This document shows, one piece after another, positions 16,417-24,645 of a stretch of DNA of 25,696 nt. Each line of letters starts with the position of its first letter. Positions within the stretch are counted from its first letter, which is position 1. Both the position numbers and the translations under genes were made by a program. Under the pieces are notes generated by a model. The model saw nothing but the letters and a program-made list of their open reading frames with translations, ran no database searches and was not told where the DNA came from. The stretch is from CAZDBA01 sp964503615 (GTDB lineage Bacteria; Planctomycetota; Planctomycetia; Pirellulales; Pirellulaceae), in contig CAZDBA010000063.1 in the NCBI GenBank assembly GCA_964503615.1, positions 1 through 25,696 on the forward strand. The letters run 5' to 3'.

Positions 16417-17751
16417 ATGTTTCGAACTTGGTCTCTGGGATTAAAAAGCCTTATGCTTCACCCGATGCGCAGCGCATTGACAGTGCTGGGCATTTTCATC
16501 GGTGTAACGGCAGTCATCTGGCTGTTGGCGATTGGCGAAGGCGTCTCGCGCAAGATGCAAGAGCAGATCGAAGACCTTGGTGCCGACAACATCATCATTC
16601 GGACCGTTCAACCTCCTGAAGAATCAGGAGCGAACCCTTGGAGCGGCGGCATCACCAACTTCGGATTGACCCGCGCCGATTATCGCCTTCTGAGTTCCAC
16701 CATACCCACGATCGAAACTACAGTCCCGATTCGAGAATTGCCACTCAAGGTCACTTACGTCGGAAACCCCAATTTCAAACCGGTCGATGGTCGTGTGGTT
16801 GGTTGCACGCCCGAGTACGCTCCCATCACTCGGCTGGAAATCGCAAAAGGCCACTTCCTTACTCATCGCGATGTAGAGGTCTCAACCAGTAACTGCGTGA
16901 TCGCGGGCAAACTGGCCGAAGCGATGTTCCCCAGCGAAGATCCACTCAACAAGCAGATTTACTTACCCGATAAGCAGCAGTTTTACAAAATTGTCGGTGT
17001 TCTCAAACATCGCACTGCAACAGCGGCGATCGGCGGCTCGTTGGCGGCGCAAGAGTTCTCGCGAGACATATATATTCCGATTACGACCATGCGTTCAAGA
17101 ATGAGCGATGTTGAGCGGAAATACACAGGCAGCACCTACAGCGTCAAAGAATTTGAACTTAGCCAAATTACGATTCAGGTCGAGGACAGTAGCAAAGTTA
17201 TACCCACGGCCAAACTGGTCGAAGCCTCGCTCAAACGAAAAAACAAAGACCGTCAGGATATTGCGGTCGTGGTTCCCTACGAACTTCTGGAACAAGCCAA
17301 AACGACTCGGTTGATGCTGATGATTTTTATGGCCTTTGTCGCCGGGATATCGCTGCTGGTGGGCGGAATCGGGATCATGAATATCATGTTAGCGACCGTT
17401 ACCGAGCGAACGCGCGAGATCGGCATCCGTCGCGCGCTGGGGGGCAAACAGTCCGATATCATTAAACAGTTTCTGGTTGAGACGATCGCATTGTCGGTCG
17501 TCGGTGGTGTGGTGGGAATCCTGTTTGGGCTGCTCTGCCCTTCAGTGATCGGTTTACTAATGTGGGCCACCGAAGGCACCGCTGCCCGGGCAAGTTTGCC
17601 AGAGAACTTTCAGAACTTAAGACCGATCATCGTTCCGATCTCGATCCCGATCTCGTTCTTTATCTCCGTATTCGTCGGCATCATCTTTGGAATCTACCCC
17701 GCCATCCGAGCCGCAAAAATGGACCCTATCGAAGCGCTCCGACACGAGTAA
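16417..17751 (+). CDS. MacB/FtsX-type ABC transporter permease
   Basis: 444 residues. The arrangement is that of type VII ABC permeases: TM1 at about 20-40 (ALTVLGIFIGVTAVIWLLAIG), a large periplasmic domain of about 42-290, then three TM segments at about 295-325, 350-375 and 405-430. The conserved cytoplasmic coupling segment TERTREIGIRRALGG follows TM2, and the family C-terminus AAKMDPIEALRHE is present. Such permeases use ATP to drive periplasmic movements (mechanotransmission) that push substrates through the TolC channel, or extract lipoproteins. It begins 20 bases after the ATPase stop with only a weak ribosome site. Substrate (lipoprotein, peptide, polyketide or small toxin) cannot be deduced. 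ATG 16417 matches the family N-terminus. Confidence 0.95.
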   Translation: MFRTWSLGLKSLMLHPMRSALTVLGIFIGVTAVIWLLAIGEGVSRKMQEQIEDLGADNIIIRTVQPPEESGANPWSGGITNFGLTRADYRLLSSTIPTIETTVPIRELPLKVTYVGNPNFKPVDGRVVGCTPEYAPITRLEIAKGHFLTHRDVEVSTSNCVIAGKLAEAMFPSEDPLNKQIYLPDKQQFYKIVGVLKHRTATAAIGGSLAAQEFSRDIYIPITTMRSRMSDVERKYTGSTYSVKEFELSQITIQVEDSSKVIPTAKLVEASLKRKNKDRQDIAVVVPYELLEQAKTTRLMLMIFMAFVAGISLLVGGIGIMNIMLATVTERTREIGIRRALGGKQSDIIKQFLVETIALSVVGGVVGILFGLLCPSVIGLLMWATEGTAARASLPENFQNLRPIIVPISIPISFFISVFVGIIFGIYPAIRAAKMDPIEALRHE

Positions 17752-17807
17752 AGTCGCGAAACTACAAAACCAACAGCACCGAGGATGATCAATCACATTT
17801 CGTAGTG

Positions 17808-17839
17808 CTTCGATCGAAGTTTTGTTTTCATGCTATAAT
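17808..17839 (+). promoter_or_regulatory. Extended -10 promoter with palindrome at the -35 position
   Basis: TGC-TATAAT at 17831-17839 is a perfect -10 hexamer with the TGn extension. The -35 position (about 17811-17816) has no TTGACA but is covered by a perfect 12-bp palindrome CTTCGATCGAAG (17808-17819), a plausible operator. The predicted start near 17846 leaves an about 44-base leader before ATG 17890. The palindrome followed by TTTTGTTTT could instead act as a weak terminator for the permease gene. Confidence 0.6.
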
Positions 17840-17889
17840 TCGGTGACACCTATCACCCTTTATTCTTGCAACGCATGTATGCTGTCCAC

Positions 17890-19575
17890 ATGAAATGGTT
17901 TCTCGTAGTTTGCTGTTCGCTGCTGGGATCCCAGTCTTGGGCAACCGAATTAGAGTTGCCCAGCGTGTTCTCCGACCACATGGTGTTGCAGCGCGAGATG
18001 ACCGTGCCAGTTTGGGGCAAGGCGACTGCAGAGTCCACAGTGCAGGTTACTTTTGCCGGGCAGAGTGTGAAGACTCACGCCGACGAAACAGGTGACTGGC
18101 GTGTGCAGCTGAGCCCGATGAACGCTTCGGCAGAGTCACGTGTCTTGACGATTCGGGTCGGCGTGGGTGATGAGCAGATTGAACATCAGATTCAGGATGT
18201 GCTGGTCGGTGAGGTTTGGCTTGCTGGCGGCCAATCTAATATGTACCGTCCGTTTCGAATGCTGGTGGGCGACGCGAATCAAAAATCCCATCAACCTCTC
18301 GTTGAGTATCTACGTAACGAGGCAACAACGGCCAACGATGGGCTACTTCGCCAGTTCCGCAGTGCAAAGGTTGTCAGTGTCGACGAGCCTCAATTCAAAG
18401 GCCGCGGGTCTTGGTCGAAAGCAGTGCCCGGAAGTGTTAACGAGTTCTCCGGCACTGCCTATTTCTTTGCTCGTGAATTACGGCGAGAATTGGACGTTCC
18501 GGTGGCGTTCCTCAGTTGTAATCTTGGCGGAACGCGGATCGAAGCGTGGATGCCTCGTGAATCTTTTGAAACTACTGCTGAACTTAAAGAATACTATCGC
18601 AACCAAATCGCTGATCATCACAAAGCGATCGCGGCATGGGATGATGCTCACGAACGTGCTAAATACCAGAAAGCACTCGCCGCCTGGAAAAAGAAAAAGG
18701 CGGAAGGCAAAAAAGCTGGACGAGAACCTCGCAAGCCGGAGGCGCCTCAATCTAGCAAGCATGTTCCGGGCACGCTCTACAACGGTATTATTCACCCCGT
18801 GGCGACGTACGGGATACGAGGATTTATTTGGTACCAAGGTGAAAGCAACTCCGAGCACTTTCCGGAAGAGTACGGCAATCGCCTAGTGGCTCTAATCAAC
18901 GGTTGGCGGCAGGCATGGGGGCAAGACGGGCAACAAAACGGGCAACAAAACGGAAAAAACGAGAAAAGTCGCGAGCAAAACGACTTGCATTTCTTCTGGT
19001 GTCAGCTCGCTTCATACAAAACTGCGAACGACCACCCGATCGCGGACAACCCGTACGTGTCAGTTAAGAACGGCCAGCATTTCGCACTCAAACTTTCCAA
19101 TACCGGGATGGCAGTTCTCAACGACATCGGAGATGCCACTGACGTTCATCCGAAAAACAAAATCGACGCCGGTAAACGACTCTCTCTGTGGGCGCTGAAT
19201 AGAGCTTACGGTCAACAAGAGGTCATTTGCAGCGGCCCACTGTACAGAGATGCCCGAGTTGATAACGAAAAAGTTGTTATTTCGTTTGATCACGCCAACG
19301 ATGGTTTGATGGTCGGCCAAAAACATTTGATGGACCCAGCGGTCGAATCGGAGCAGTCGCTGCAGCGATTTCAGATTTGCGGGCAGGACGGCCGTTGGGT
19401 TTGGGGCAGCGCCGAGATCACAGGCCCCGACACGGTGACGGTGTGGCATGCCAATATCAAACAGCCGATCGAAGTTCGCTACGCTTGGTCGGCCAACGCC
19501 GATAACGCAAATCTCTACAACCGAGCGGGTCTTCCCGCCGCCATGTTCAAAACGCGCAACCTGCAATCGAAGTAG
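17890..19575 (+). CDS. Sialate O-acetylesterase family protein (SGNH fold), exported
   Basis: 561 residues from ATG 17890, chosen because it starts the signal peptide MKWFLVVCCSLLGSQSWA; in-frame ATG 17875 and TTG 17866 are alternatives. Enzymes of this family remove acetyl groups from sialic acid or other sugars in the periplasm or outside. LPSVFSDHMVLQREMTVPVWG (about 23-43) is the typical opening. The nucleophile is S116 in GGQSNM, the block-III region includes WYQGESN (about 315-321), and the Asp/His pair is D418 and H420 in GDATDVHPKNK. There is a charged helical insertion (about 255-285, KKKKAEGKKAGREPRKPEAP) and a low-complexity Gln/Gly/Asn run from a DNA tandem repeat. The family is expanded in planctomycetes living on algal polysaccharides; the actual substrate is unknown. 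Confidence 0.93.
   Translation: MKWFLVVCCSLLGSQSWATELELPSVFSDHMVLQREMTVPVWGKATAESTVQVTFAGQSVKTHADETGDWRVQLSPMNASAESRVLTIRVGVGDEQIEHQIQDVLVGEVWLAGGQSNMYRPFRMLVGDANQKSHQPLVEYLRNEATTANDGLLRQFRSAKVVSVDEPQFKGRGSWSKAVPGSVNEFSGTAYFFARELRRELDVPVAFLSCNLGGTRIEAWMPRESFETTAELKEYYRNQIADHHKAIAAWDDAHERAKYQKALAAWKKKKAEGKKAGREPRKPEAPQSSKHVPGTLYNGIIHPVATYGIRGFIWYQGESNSEHFPEEYGNRLVALINGWRQAWGQDGQQNGQQNGKNEKSREQNDLHFFWCQLASYKTANDHPIADNPYVSVKNGQHFALKLSNTGMAVLNDIGDATDVHPKNKIDAGKRLSLWALNRAYGQQEVICSGPLYRDARVDNEKVVISFDHANDGLMVGQKHLMDPAVESEQSLQRFQICGQDGRWVWGSAEITGPDTVTVWHANIKQPIEVRYAWSANADNANLYNRAGLPAAMFKTRNLQSK
18928..18951 (+). repeat. 12-bp tandem repeat inside the esterase gene
   Basis: GGGCAACAAAAC occurs twice in tandem, flanked by the related partial copies GGGCAAGAC before and GGAAAAAAC after. 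It is in frame and encodes a GQQN repeat in a likely surface loop. Confidence 0.85.
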
Positions 19576-19599
19576 ATGGGTCACCCTCTTCCGCGTGAA

Positions 19600-20385
19600 T
19601 TAACTGCTCAAAATGCCAATAAACACTGCGATGTCCCGAAAGTCTACCTCTCCACTTTCATCACAATCCGCTTCGGCTTGAAAAACTCCAACTGTGAGAA
19701 CCTGAATGAATGCCGGGATGTCTTGAAAGTCCACCAAACCGTCGGTGTTGACATCTCCCAGCAGAACGGAAGGCAAAACACCAGTCGCGACAAACGTCCC
19801 CTCAACAATAACGGGAACCATGTTCGTGCCAAATTCCAAATTCTGATCCAATGAAAAAGTGCTACTGATCGTAATCGTATCACCTGACTGCGTAACGCTG
19901 ACCGAATCTAAATCCAATTCAACAGTTCCAATTTCTGCTAGATCAACTGTTTGAGAACCTCCAGCTAATCCGAGCGGATCTGAAACATTGAGGTCTCCGC
20001 CAAACTCGAACATGTTGCCCAGTTGGGTGAAACTGTCACCAGCTATCGTGCCAGCGGCACCGGGTGTCGCCATCGAAATCGTGACATCACCAGGATCAGA
20101 CGAAGCGGTGACCGAGGCAAACAAAAATCTAAAGAGTGTAAAATTGAGTCCATCGTCAGCGACTAAATTAAATTCCGTAAGCTGCGCCGTTCCACTCGGT
20201 GGACCGGACGACTGCAACTCCAAAGTCGCCACACCCGACAACGGGGAATCACTGCTGGAACCATTAATGCTAAGGTCAATAGACGACTGAGCAGGATCGA
20301 TCGTCAGCTCAATAGTTTGAGCTTGCAACTGCGAAGTCAAAATTCCGCAAACCGCGAAGCCGATTGTTAGCAAAAGTGTTTTCAT
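19600..20385 (-). CDS. Exported protein with C-terminal dockerin-type domain
   Basis: 261 residues. The signal peptide is about 1-22 (MKTLLLTIGFAVCGILTSQ, cleavage after LQA). The body (about 23-205) is Ser/Thr/Gly/Asp-rich beta-type with alternating hydrophobic strands and no enzyme motif. The C-terminus (208-261) holds two calcium-loop units of the dockerin type: D211-D222 (GDVNTDGLVDFQD) and D240-D251 (DCDESGEVDFRD), each followed by a helix (IPAFIQVL, IAVFIGIL). In planctomycetes such C-terminal dockerin-like domains are common on secreted proteins that have no cellulosome, and their partner is usually unknown. The gene ends 24 bases from the convergent esterase gene. Upstream on the same strand, after 147 bases, is the HEAT gene; separate transcription seems more likely. 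Confidence 0.88.
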   Translation of the reverse strand: MKTLLLTIGFAVCGILTSQLQAQTIELTIDPAQSSIDLSINGSSSDSPLSGVATLELQSSGPPSGTAQLTEFNLVADDGLNFTLFRFLFASVTASSDPGDVTISMATPGAAGTIAGDSFTQLGNMFEFGGDLNVSDPLGLAGGSQTVDLAEIGTVELDLDSVSVTQSGDTITISSTFSLDQNLEFGTNMVPVIVEGTFVATGVLPSVLLGDVNTDGLVDFQDIPAFIQVLTVGVFQAEADCDESGEVDFRDIAVFIGILSS

Positions 20386-20532
20386 GGCGATGGGTCGGAA
20401 AAGAGATTATGAACTGGAAAGGAGGTCGAGAACGACATCCAAGGAAGATTCATAATGACACATGCGAAACTACATCGCAAGAAGAATCGTGTGGCACGCT
20501 GGCTATCGCAAAAGGGGCTTGCTCGAGCTACT

Positions 20533-22800
20533 CTAGCGTCGACGCTTGGACTCGATTGCGTCCAGTAGCGAACCCAACACCTTTTGCGATTCGGGAGTGT
20601 CTTTCTCGCTGGCGTTGTACCGATCGTACTGCTGTAAAATCTCTTCCCGAGTCAGCAACAAACCATTGGCCGAGACTGACCGTGAGAATGCACTCGTAGC
20701 CATCTGCCGCTTGTCGACAGGATTGTTTAACTCGCTCGCGTAGTTCAGCAGGATTCGTTGCGATTCTGGAGTGCCTAAAACGGAAAGAATTTGGCTTGCA
20801 GAACCTTCCCAGCCCGATGAAAAAATCAACTTGCCCAATTCAGCTTGGTGCGCAGTCAAATCGTAAAACGAATAGTCCTCAACTGAACGTGAAATTCTCG
20901 CTAACCATTCGATCGCGAAATCGGAATGGTCACGGCGGTCGTCCAAGGTTACAGGCCATACCGAACTGACACTTTTCAACTGTTCAACTTGCAATGTCAG
21001 TAACTCAACATCGAGAGTAAACGGCATAGCAACCGTCAGTTCATCTTCGCGTGCAATTCGCAAGGCACGCGCCTGATTTTCCGGGCGGTAAAGAATCGCC
21101 ATCGGTGTACGCTTGGTCTTCCAGTGCTGACGTAACTGCTGAACTAACTCGGCATAGTCGGGTCGATGCATCGTGTCACAGACCAAAAGATATTGAACAT
21201 TGGCGTCCGAAAGTGCTGCTCGATAGAAATCAGTGCCGTTGTTAGCTGTAGTCCCACCCAGTCCAGCCACCGAAAGACTGCTGGCCAACGTACGAGCAAG
21301 ATCCTCTCGCGAGTTTCCAACCAGAACACGGGGACGATCCGAATAATCAGCTTGATAAATTGCGGCTTCCAAAACGTAGCTGCTACCGACGTAGTTTGTT
21401 TTCGGGTCGATCATGGCGATCGCTCGGACCGCTGCATGCTGTAAATGGCGGTCACCATTCAAAATCGCATTGACCAAACAAGAAGGCCGATGGCTACCTG
21501 TCGCCAAAATCGTTTCATCACCTATTTCCTCGAGCACCTGGCAACAGCCGATTGCTGCAGCGATCAATTGCTCATCCAACGCTGAGACCAAAACTTGACT
21601 GATCACTCGAGCATCCGCCCGAGGATACTTCTTGAGGAATGCTTGAACATCGATGCGACTCGATGCACCGGCCAACTGCTTGAGCGACTCCAACTGAGTC
21701 AGCAGGTTAAATTGAAAAAGCGAGGTATCCTGCGGATTGATTTCAGAAAGCACTTCTGCCCGATCCGCAGCGCGAATCCGACGGGCCACAATTTGGTCGA
21801 TTTCCTGCGAAACCAAAGCGTTCTGACCTGGGTCCCAACGCCACAACGTTTCGACTGCAACAGAAAAACCAAGCCTTCGGGCTCCCAACTCGTTTGGGTC
21901 CTCCAACATCTCATAAGCACGCTTTTTCCAAGTCTTTGAAACGGAGCGAACGTCCGGGAAATACCCGTACTGTTCGTTAAAGGCGGTCAGGGCAACGCCC
22001 TTCAATGCTTCTGAAGAATCTTTGGAATAGTAGGCCGCCACGATCGCATCAAAAGCCATCGGATCATTGATACGAGCCAGAGCCAAAACCGATTCCAATC
22101 GTACCCTCTCGCTGTCCGCAACCGCTCCAGCAACCAACGGCTTTAATCCGACCAACCCTATTTCCCGCAACGCCGCTCGGACGCTCGAAAAGTGCTTCTT
22201 TTGCGATTCGTCTGAAAACAGTGAGACCATCTGAGCAACCGCTGGTTCTCCCAACTGCCGCAACTCTCGAAATGCGTCCGAGCGAATCGCAATATTGTCA
22301 TTACTCAGCTTGCCGATCAACTCGTTAATTCGTTGGGGCGAACGGGCGGTCTCTTTCACGGAACTGGAAACTCGTTTGGCGAATGCCGCGCCGGCAGGCC
22401 TCATCGGAGCACTGAGTGACAAGCGAAAAAAGAAATCGGCCCCAACTGCCTGATTCAACTCAAACAGATTTTCCGGGCTCAGGTTTAGAGAGCTCAACTC
22501 GCTCAGATAATGTTGAGCTTCACCGTAAACCTCCAAGTCCATCATGGTTTCGATCGCTTCGGCAAGCTCAACCGGAGTCGTCGGTTTCGAGCTCCGGACA
22601 GTATCAACAATCAAACCAGTACTTGGATCCAACTGTTGCGGATCGGGCCGGGAGCGCGAAGCTGAACCGAGATTTAACGAATCGTCGTCAGGCGCTGATT
22701 GCTGAGTCCCGGATGGATTTTGAAATCCATTCGCCAGGTGCGGAGCAACCACCAAAGCGCAAAGCAACGCAAAAATCGAAATGGGAAAAGGCGAGGTCAT
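20533..22800 (-). CDS. Exported HEAT-repeat protein with receiver-like domain
   Basis: 755 residues. A signal peptide (MTSPFPISIFALLCALVVA, cleavage near ANG, residue 25) is followed by an Asp/Ser/Pro-rich linker to about 70. Residues about 150-275 hold HEAT-type helical repeats (NIAIRSDAFRELRQLGEPAV, KHFSSVRAALREIGLVGLKP, SERVRLESVLALARINDP), with further helical units around 400-465 and 655-705. Between them, about 489-602 has the strand/helix order of a response-regulator receiver: RVLVGN, helix EDLARTLASSL, TTANNG, helix DFYRAAL, YLLVCD with D542, then TPMAILYR and TVAMPF. The N-terminal acidic pair that binds metal is replaced by Asn-Ser. A degenerate receiver in an exported protein is unusual. 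Role unknown; a scaffold is the inference. No good ribosome site is seen. Confidence 0.82.
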   Translation of the reverse strand: MTSPFPISIFALLCALVVAPHLANGFQNPSGTQQSAPDDDSLNLGSASRSRPDPQQLDPSTGLIVDTVRSSKPTTPVELAEAIETMMDLEVYGEAQHYLSELSSLNLSPENLFELNQAVGADFFFRLSLSAPMRPAGAAFAKRVSSSVKETARSPQRINELIGKLSNDNIAIRSDAFRELRQLGEPAVAQMVSLFSDESQKKHFSSVRAALREIGLVGLKPLVAGAVADSERVRLESVLALARINDPMAFDAIVAAYYSKDSSEALKGVALTAFNEQYGYFPDVRSVSKTWKKRAYEMLEDPNELGARRLGFSVAVETLWRWDPGQNALVSQEIDQIVARRIRAADRAEVLSEINPQDTSLFQFNLLTQLESLKQLAGASSRIDVQAFLKKYPRADARVISQVLVSALDEQLIAAAIGCCQVLEEIGDETILATGSHRPSCLVNAILNGDRHLQHAAVRAIAMIDPKTNYVGSSYVLEAAIYQADYSDRPRVLVGNSREDLARTLASSLSVAGLGGTTANNGTDFYRAALSDANVQYLLVCDTMHRPDYAELVQQLRQHWKTKRTPMAILYRPENQARALRIAREDELTVAMPFTLDVELLTLQVEQLKSVSSVWPVTLDDRRDHSDFAIEWLARISRSVEDYSFYDLTAHQAELGKLIFSSGWEGSASQILSVLGTPESQRILLNYASELNNPVDKRQMATSAFSRSVSANGLLLTREEILQQYDRYNASEKDTPESQKVLGSLLDAIESKRRR

Positions 22801-23006
22801 ATGTATTTCAAAGTCGTCCGATCGTGATACATCTCATTAGGCTTGTAACGAAAAAACGGCAAGCTTCTCCCGCAAGATGGCTACGACCGAACCTTGACCG
22901 ACAAAGACGCTACAGCTTACCTAGCACAAACAAACTTACATTGGAGGACGGTGCCGCTTGGTGCGAATTCAAACAGTCCCAACAACTGACGAAACCCATT
23001 ACTCCG

Positions 23007-24398
23007 CTAACCATTCAATGTGGTTTTCCAGCGTTCTATTTGGGATCTAACCTGATCAGGTGCGGTAGAACCATAACTTTGAAACGCGGAAATCGCTCCT
23101 TCGACGCCAAGTACACTATAGACAGAGTCGTCTGCAGATGGGTCAAGTGCTTGGAAATCTTTCAGATCTAATTCGGAAAGCCGCTTTTTCTGTGCCGTCG
23201 CCGACTGAACCAGCTCGCCCACAAAATGGTGAGCGTTTCGCTGGCTCACACCTCGCTTGATAAAGTACTCCATCAGCGAAGTCGCATCCAAAAAACCAGC
23301 CTCCAACCGTTCGGAAATTCGCTCCCGATTCAACTTGGTCCCAGCCACCAACGGCTCTGCCAGTTCTAAACAAGCGGCAATGGTGCTTACCGAGTTCATC
23401 AGGGCGGGCTTGTCCTCCTGAAGGTCCCGATTGTAAGCCAGCGGCAAACCCTTGGTCAAAACGAGCAAGGTCTGTAAGTTCCCGATCACGCGAGCCGCCT
23501 TGCCACGAGTCAATTCCAGGACATCTGGATTGATTTTCTGCGGCATAATTGACGAACCGGTACAAAACTGATGCGGTAAATCGAGAAATCCAAACTCTTC
23601 GGTCGACCACAGGATCCACTCTTCCGCCCAGGTACTTAAGTGAATACCGATCAAGCTCATCACAAATGCGACTTCTAATACGTAGTCCCGATCGCTGGAA
23701 ACGTCCAAGCTGTTCGATTCGACCGAATCAAATCCCAATCGCTTTGCCGTGTTCTCGCGGTCGATCGGAATCGAAGTTCCCGCCAACGCAGCGGTTCCCA
23801 AACTGCTGCGGTTAACTCGCTTTCGACAATCGGCCAAACGTTCGCGGTCTCGCTGGAATTTCTCGACGTACGCCAGCCAGTAGTGAGCCGCCAAAACCGG
23901 CTGGGCACGACGCAAGTGAGTGTAGGCAGGAACGATCTGGTCAAAGTCACCATCGCAGCGGCCAACGAACGCTTTTTGCAGCGCAAGCAACCGAGCGTCG
24001 ATTTCGTCGATCGCCTCTCGCACCCAAAGTCGCAAGTCCGTGGAGACTTGGTCATTTCGGCTTCGCCCAGTATGCAGCTTGCGACCAACATCTCCAATTC
24101 GGTCAATCAACGCTTGCTCGATGTTCATGTGGATATCTTCGAGTTCCGGTCGCAACTCAAACTGTCCACTTTCGATTTCCGTTTCAATAATCCGTAAAGT
24201 CGACACAATCTGCTCGCATTCCTCAGAGGTCAAAACTGTTTGATCTGCCAACATCTGAGCATGGGCAACCGAACCTGCGATATCCTGACGGAACAATTGC
24301 CGGTCAATGTCGATACTTTCAGTGAATTTTTCAACGCGTTTGTCGACATCACCGTCAAACGCTCCGGATCGAGATAGCGACTGATTTGAGCTGGACAA
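23007..24398 (-). CDS. argH: Argininosuccinate lyase
   Basis: 463 residues, normal family length. It cleaves argininosuccinate to arginine and fumarate, the last step of arginine synthesis, as a cytoplasmic homotetramer. The superfamily signature GSSIMPQKINPD (281-292) contains the catalytic Ser (about S283). TGRSRNDQVSTDLRLW (110-125) and AYTHLRRAQPV with H161 are the other conserved blocks. The only reasonable start is TTG 24398, because no ATG or GTG lies in frame before the conserved VEKFTESIDID block; the usual WGGRF opening is replaced by RSGAFDG. The C-terminus is complete. No other arginine gene is adjacent. It is divergent from the 24646 gene, and the shared region has direct repeats that could control it. 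Confidence 0.96.
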   Translation of the reverse strand: MSSSNQSLSRSGAFDGDVDKRVEKFTESIDIDRQLFRQDIAGSVAHAQMLADQTVLTSEECEQIVSTLRIIETEIESGQFELRPELEDIHMNIEQALIDRIGDVGRKLHTGRSRNDQVSTDLRLWVREAIDEIDARLLALQKAFVGRCDGDFDQIVPAYTHLRRAQPVLAAHYWLAYVEKFQRDRERLADCRKRVNRSSLGTAALAGTSIPIDRENTAKRLGFDSVESNSLDVSSDRDYVLEVAFVMSLIGIHLSTWAEEWILWSTEEFGFLDLPHQFCTGSSIMPQKINPDVLELTRGKAARVIGNLQTLLVLTKGLPLAYNRDLQEDKPALMNSVSTIAACLELAEPLVAGTKLNRERISERLEAGFLDATSLMEYFIKRGVSQRNAHHFVGELVQSATAQKKRLSELDLKDFQALDPSADDSVYSVLGVEGAISAFQSYGSTAPDQVRSQIERWKTTLNG

Positions 24399-24421
24399 GG
24401 TTTTCTCGCTGAGCCTGAGGC

Positions 24422-24460
24422 TATAATAGGAATTATCGTGAATGGGAATAATCGTGAACG
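24422..24460. promoter_or_regulatory. Overlapping -10 elements and 14-bp direct repeats between argH and exported-protein gene
   Basis: CTATAATAG (24421-24429) offers a -10 on both strands: TATAAT on plus, TATTAT on minus. No good -35 is seen for either. Next to it are two near-identical copies, AATTATCGTGAATG (24431-24444) and AATAATCGTGAACG (24447-24460), 12 of 14 bases the same and 16 bases apart. For a minus-strand argH promoter they would cover the spacer and -35 region. TGAAT resembles half of an ArgR box, a weak hint. Confidence 0.4.
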
Positions 24461-24645
24461 TTGCAGGTGTCAGGACTGCAACTCAAAAAGATTTTCAGAT
24501 CGCAGTATACCCAGCCAAACGATAACTAAACCACGACTGTTCGGTCGCTATTTCGAATTTTTCTATGGCGAACCGTTTTGTCACCAAACGGCGGAAGCCC
24601 GATTCCGCGCTGTCTCAATCTGTTTCCACTCACTGGTTGATAATC

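Noticed and set aside
18167..18886. 239-aa shadow frame inside the esterase gene
   Set aside because: Same strand, other frame; the esterase frame carries all conserved motifs.
24442..24525. 27-aa frame before the exported-protein gene
   Set aside because: Its only ribosome-like AGGA lies upstream of the start site predicted from TATAAT 24422-24427, so it would not be in the message; too short to support.
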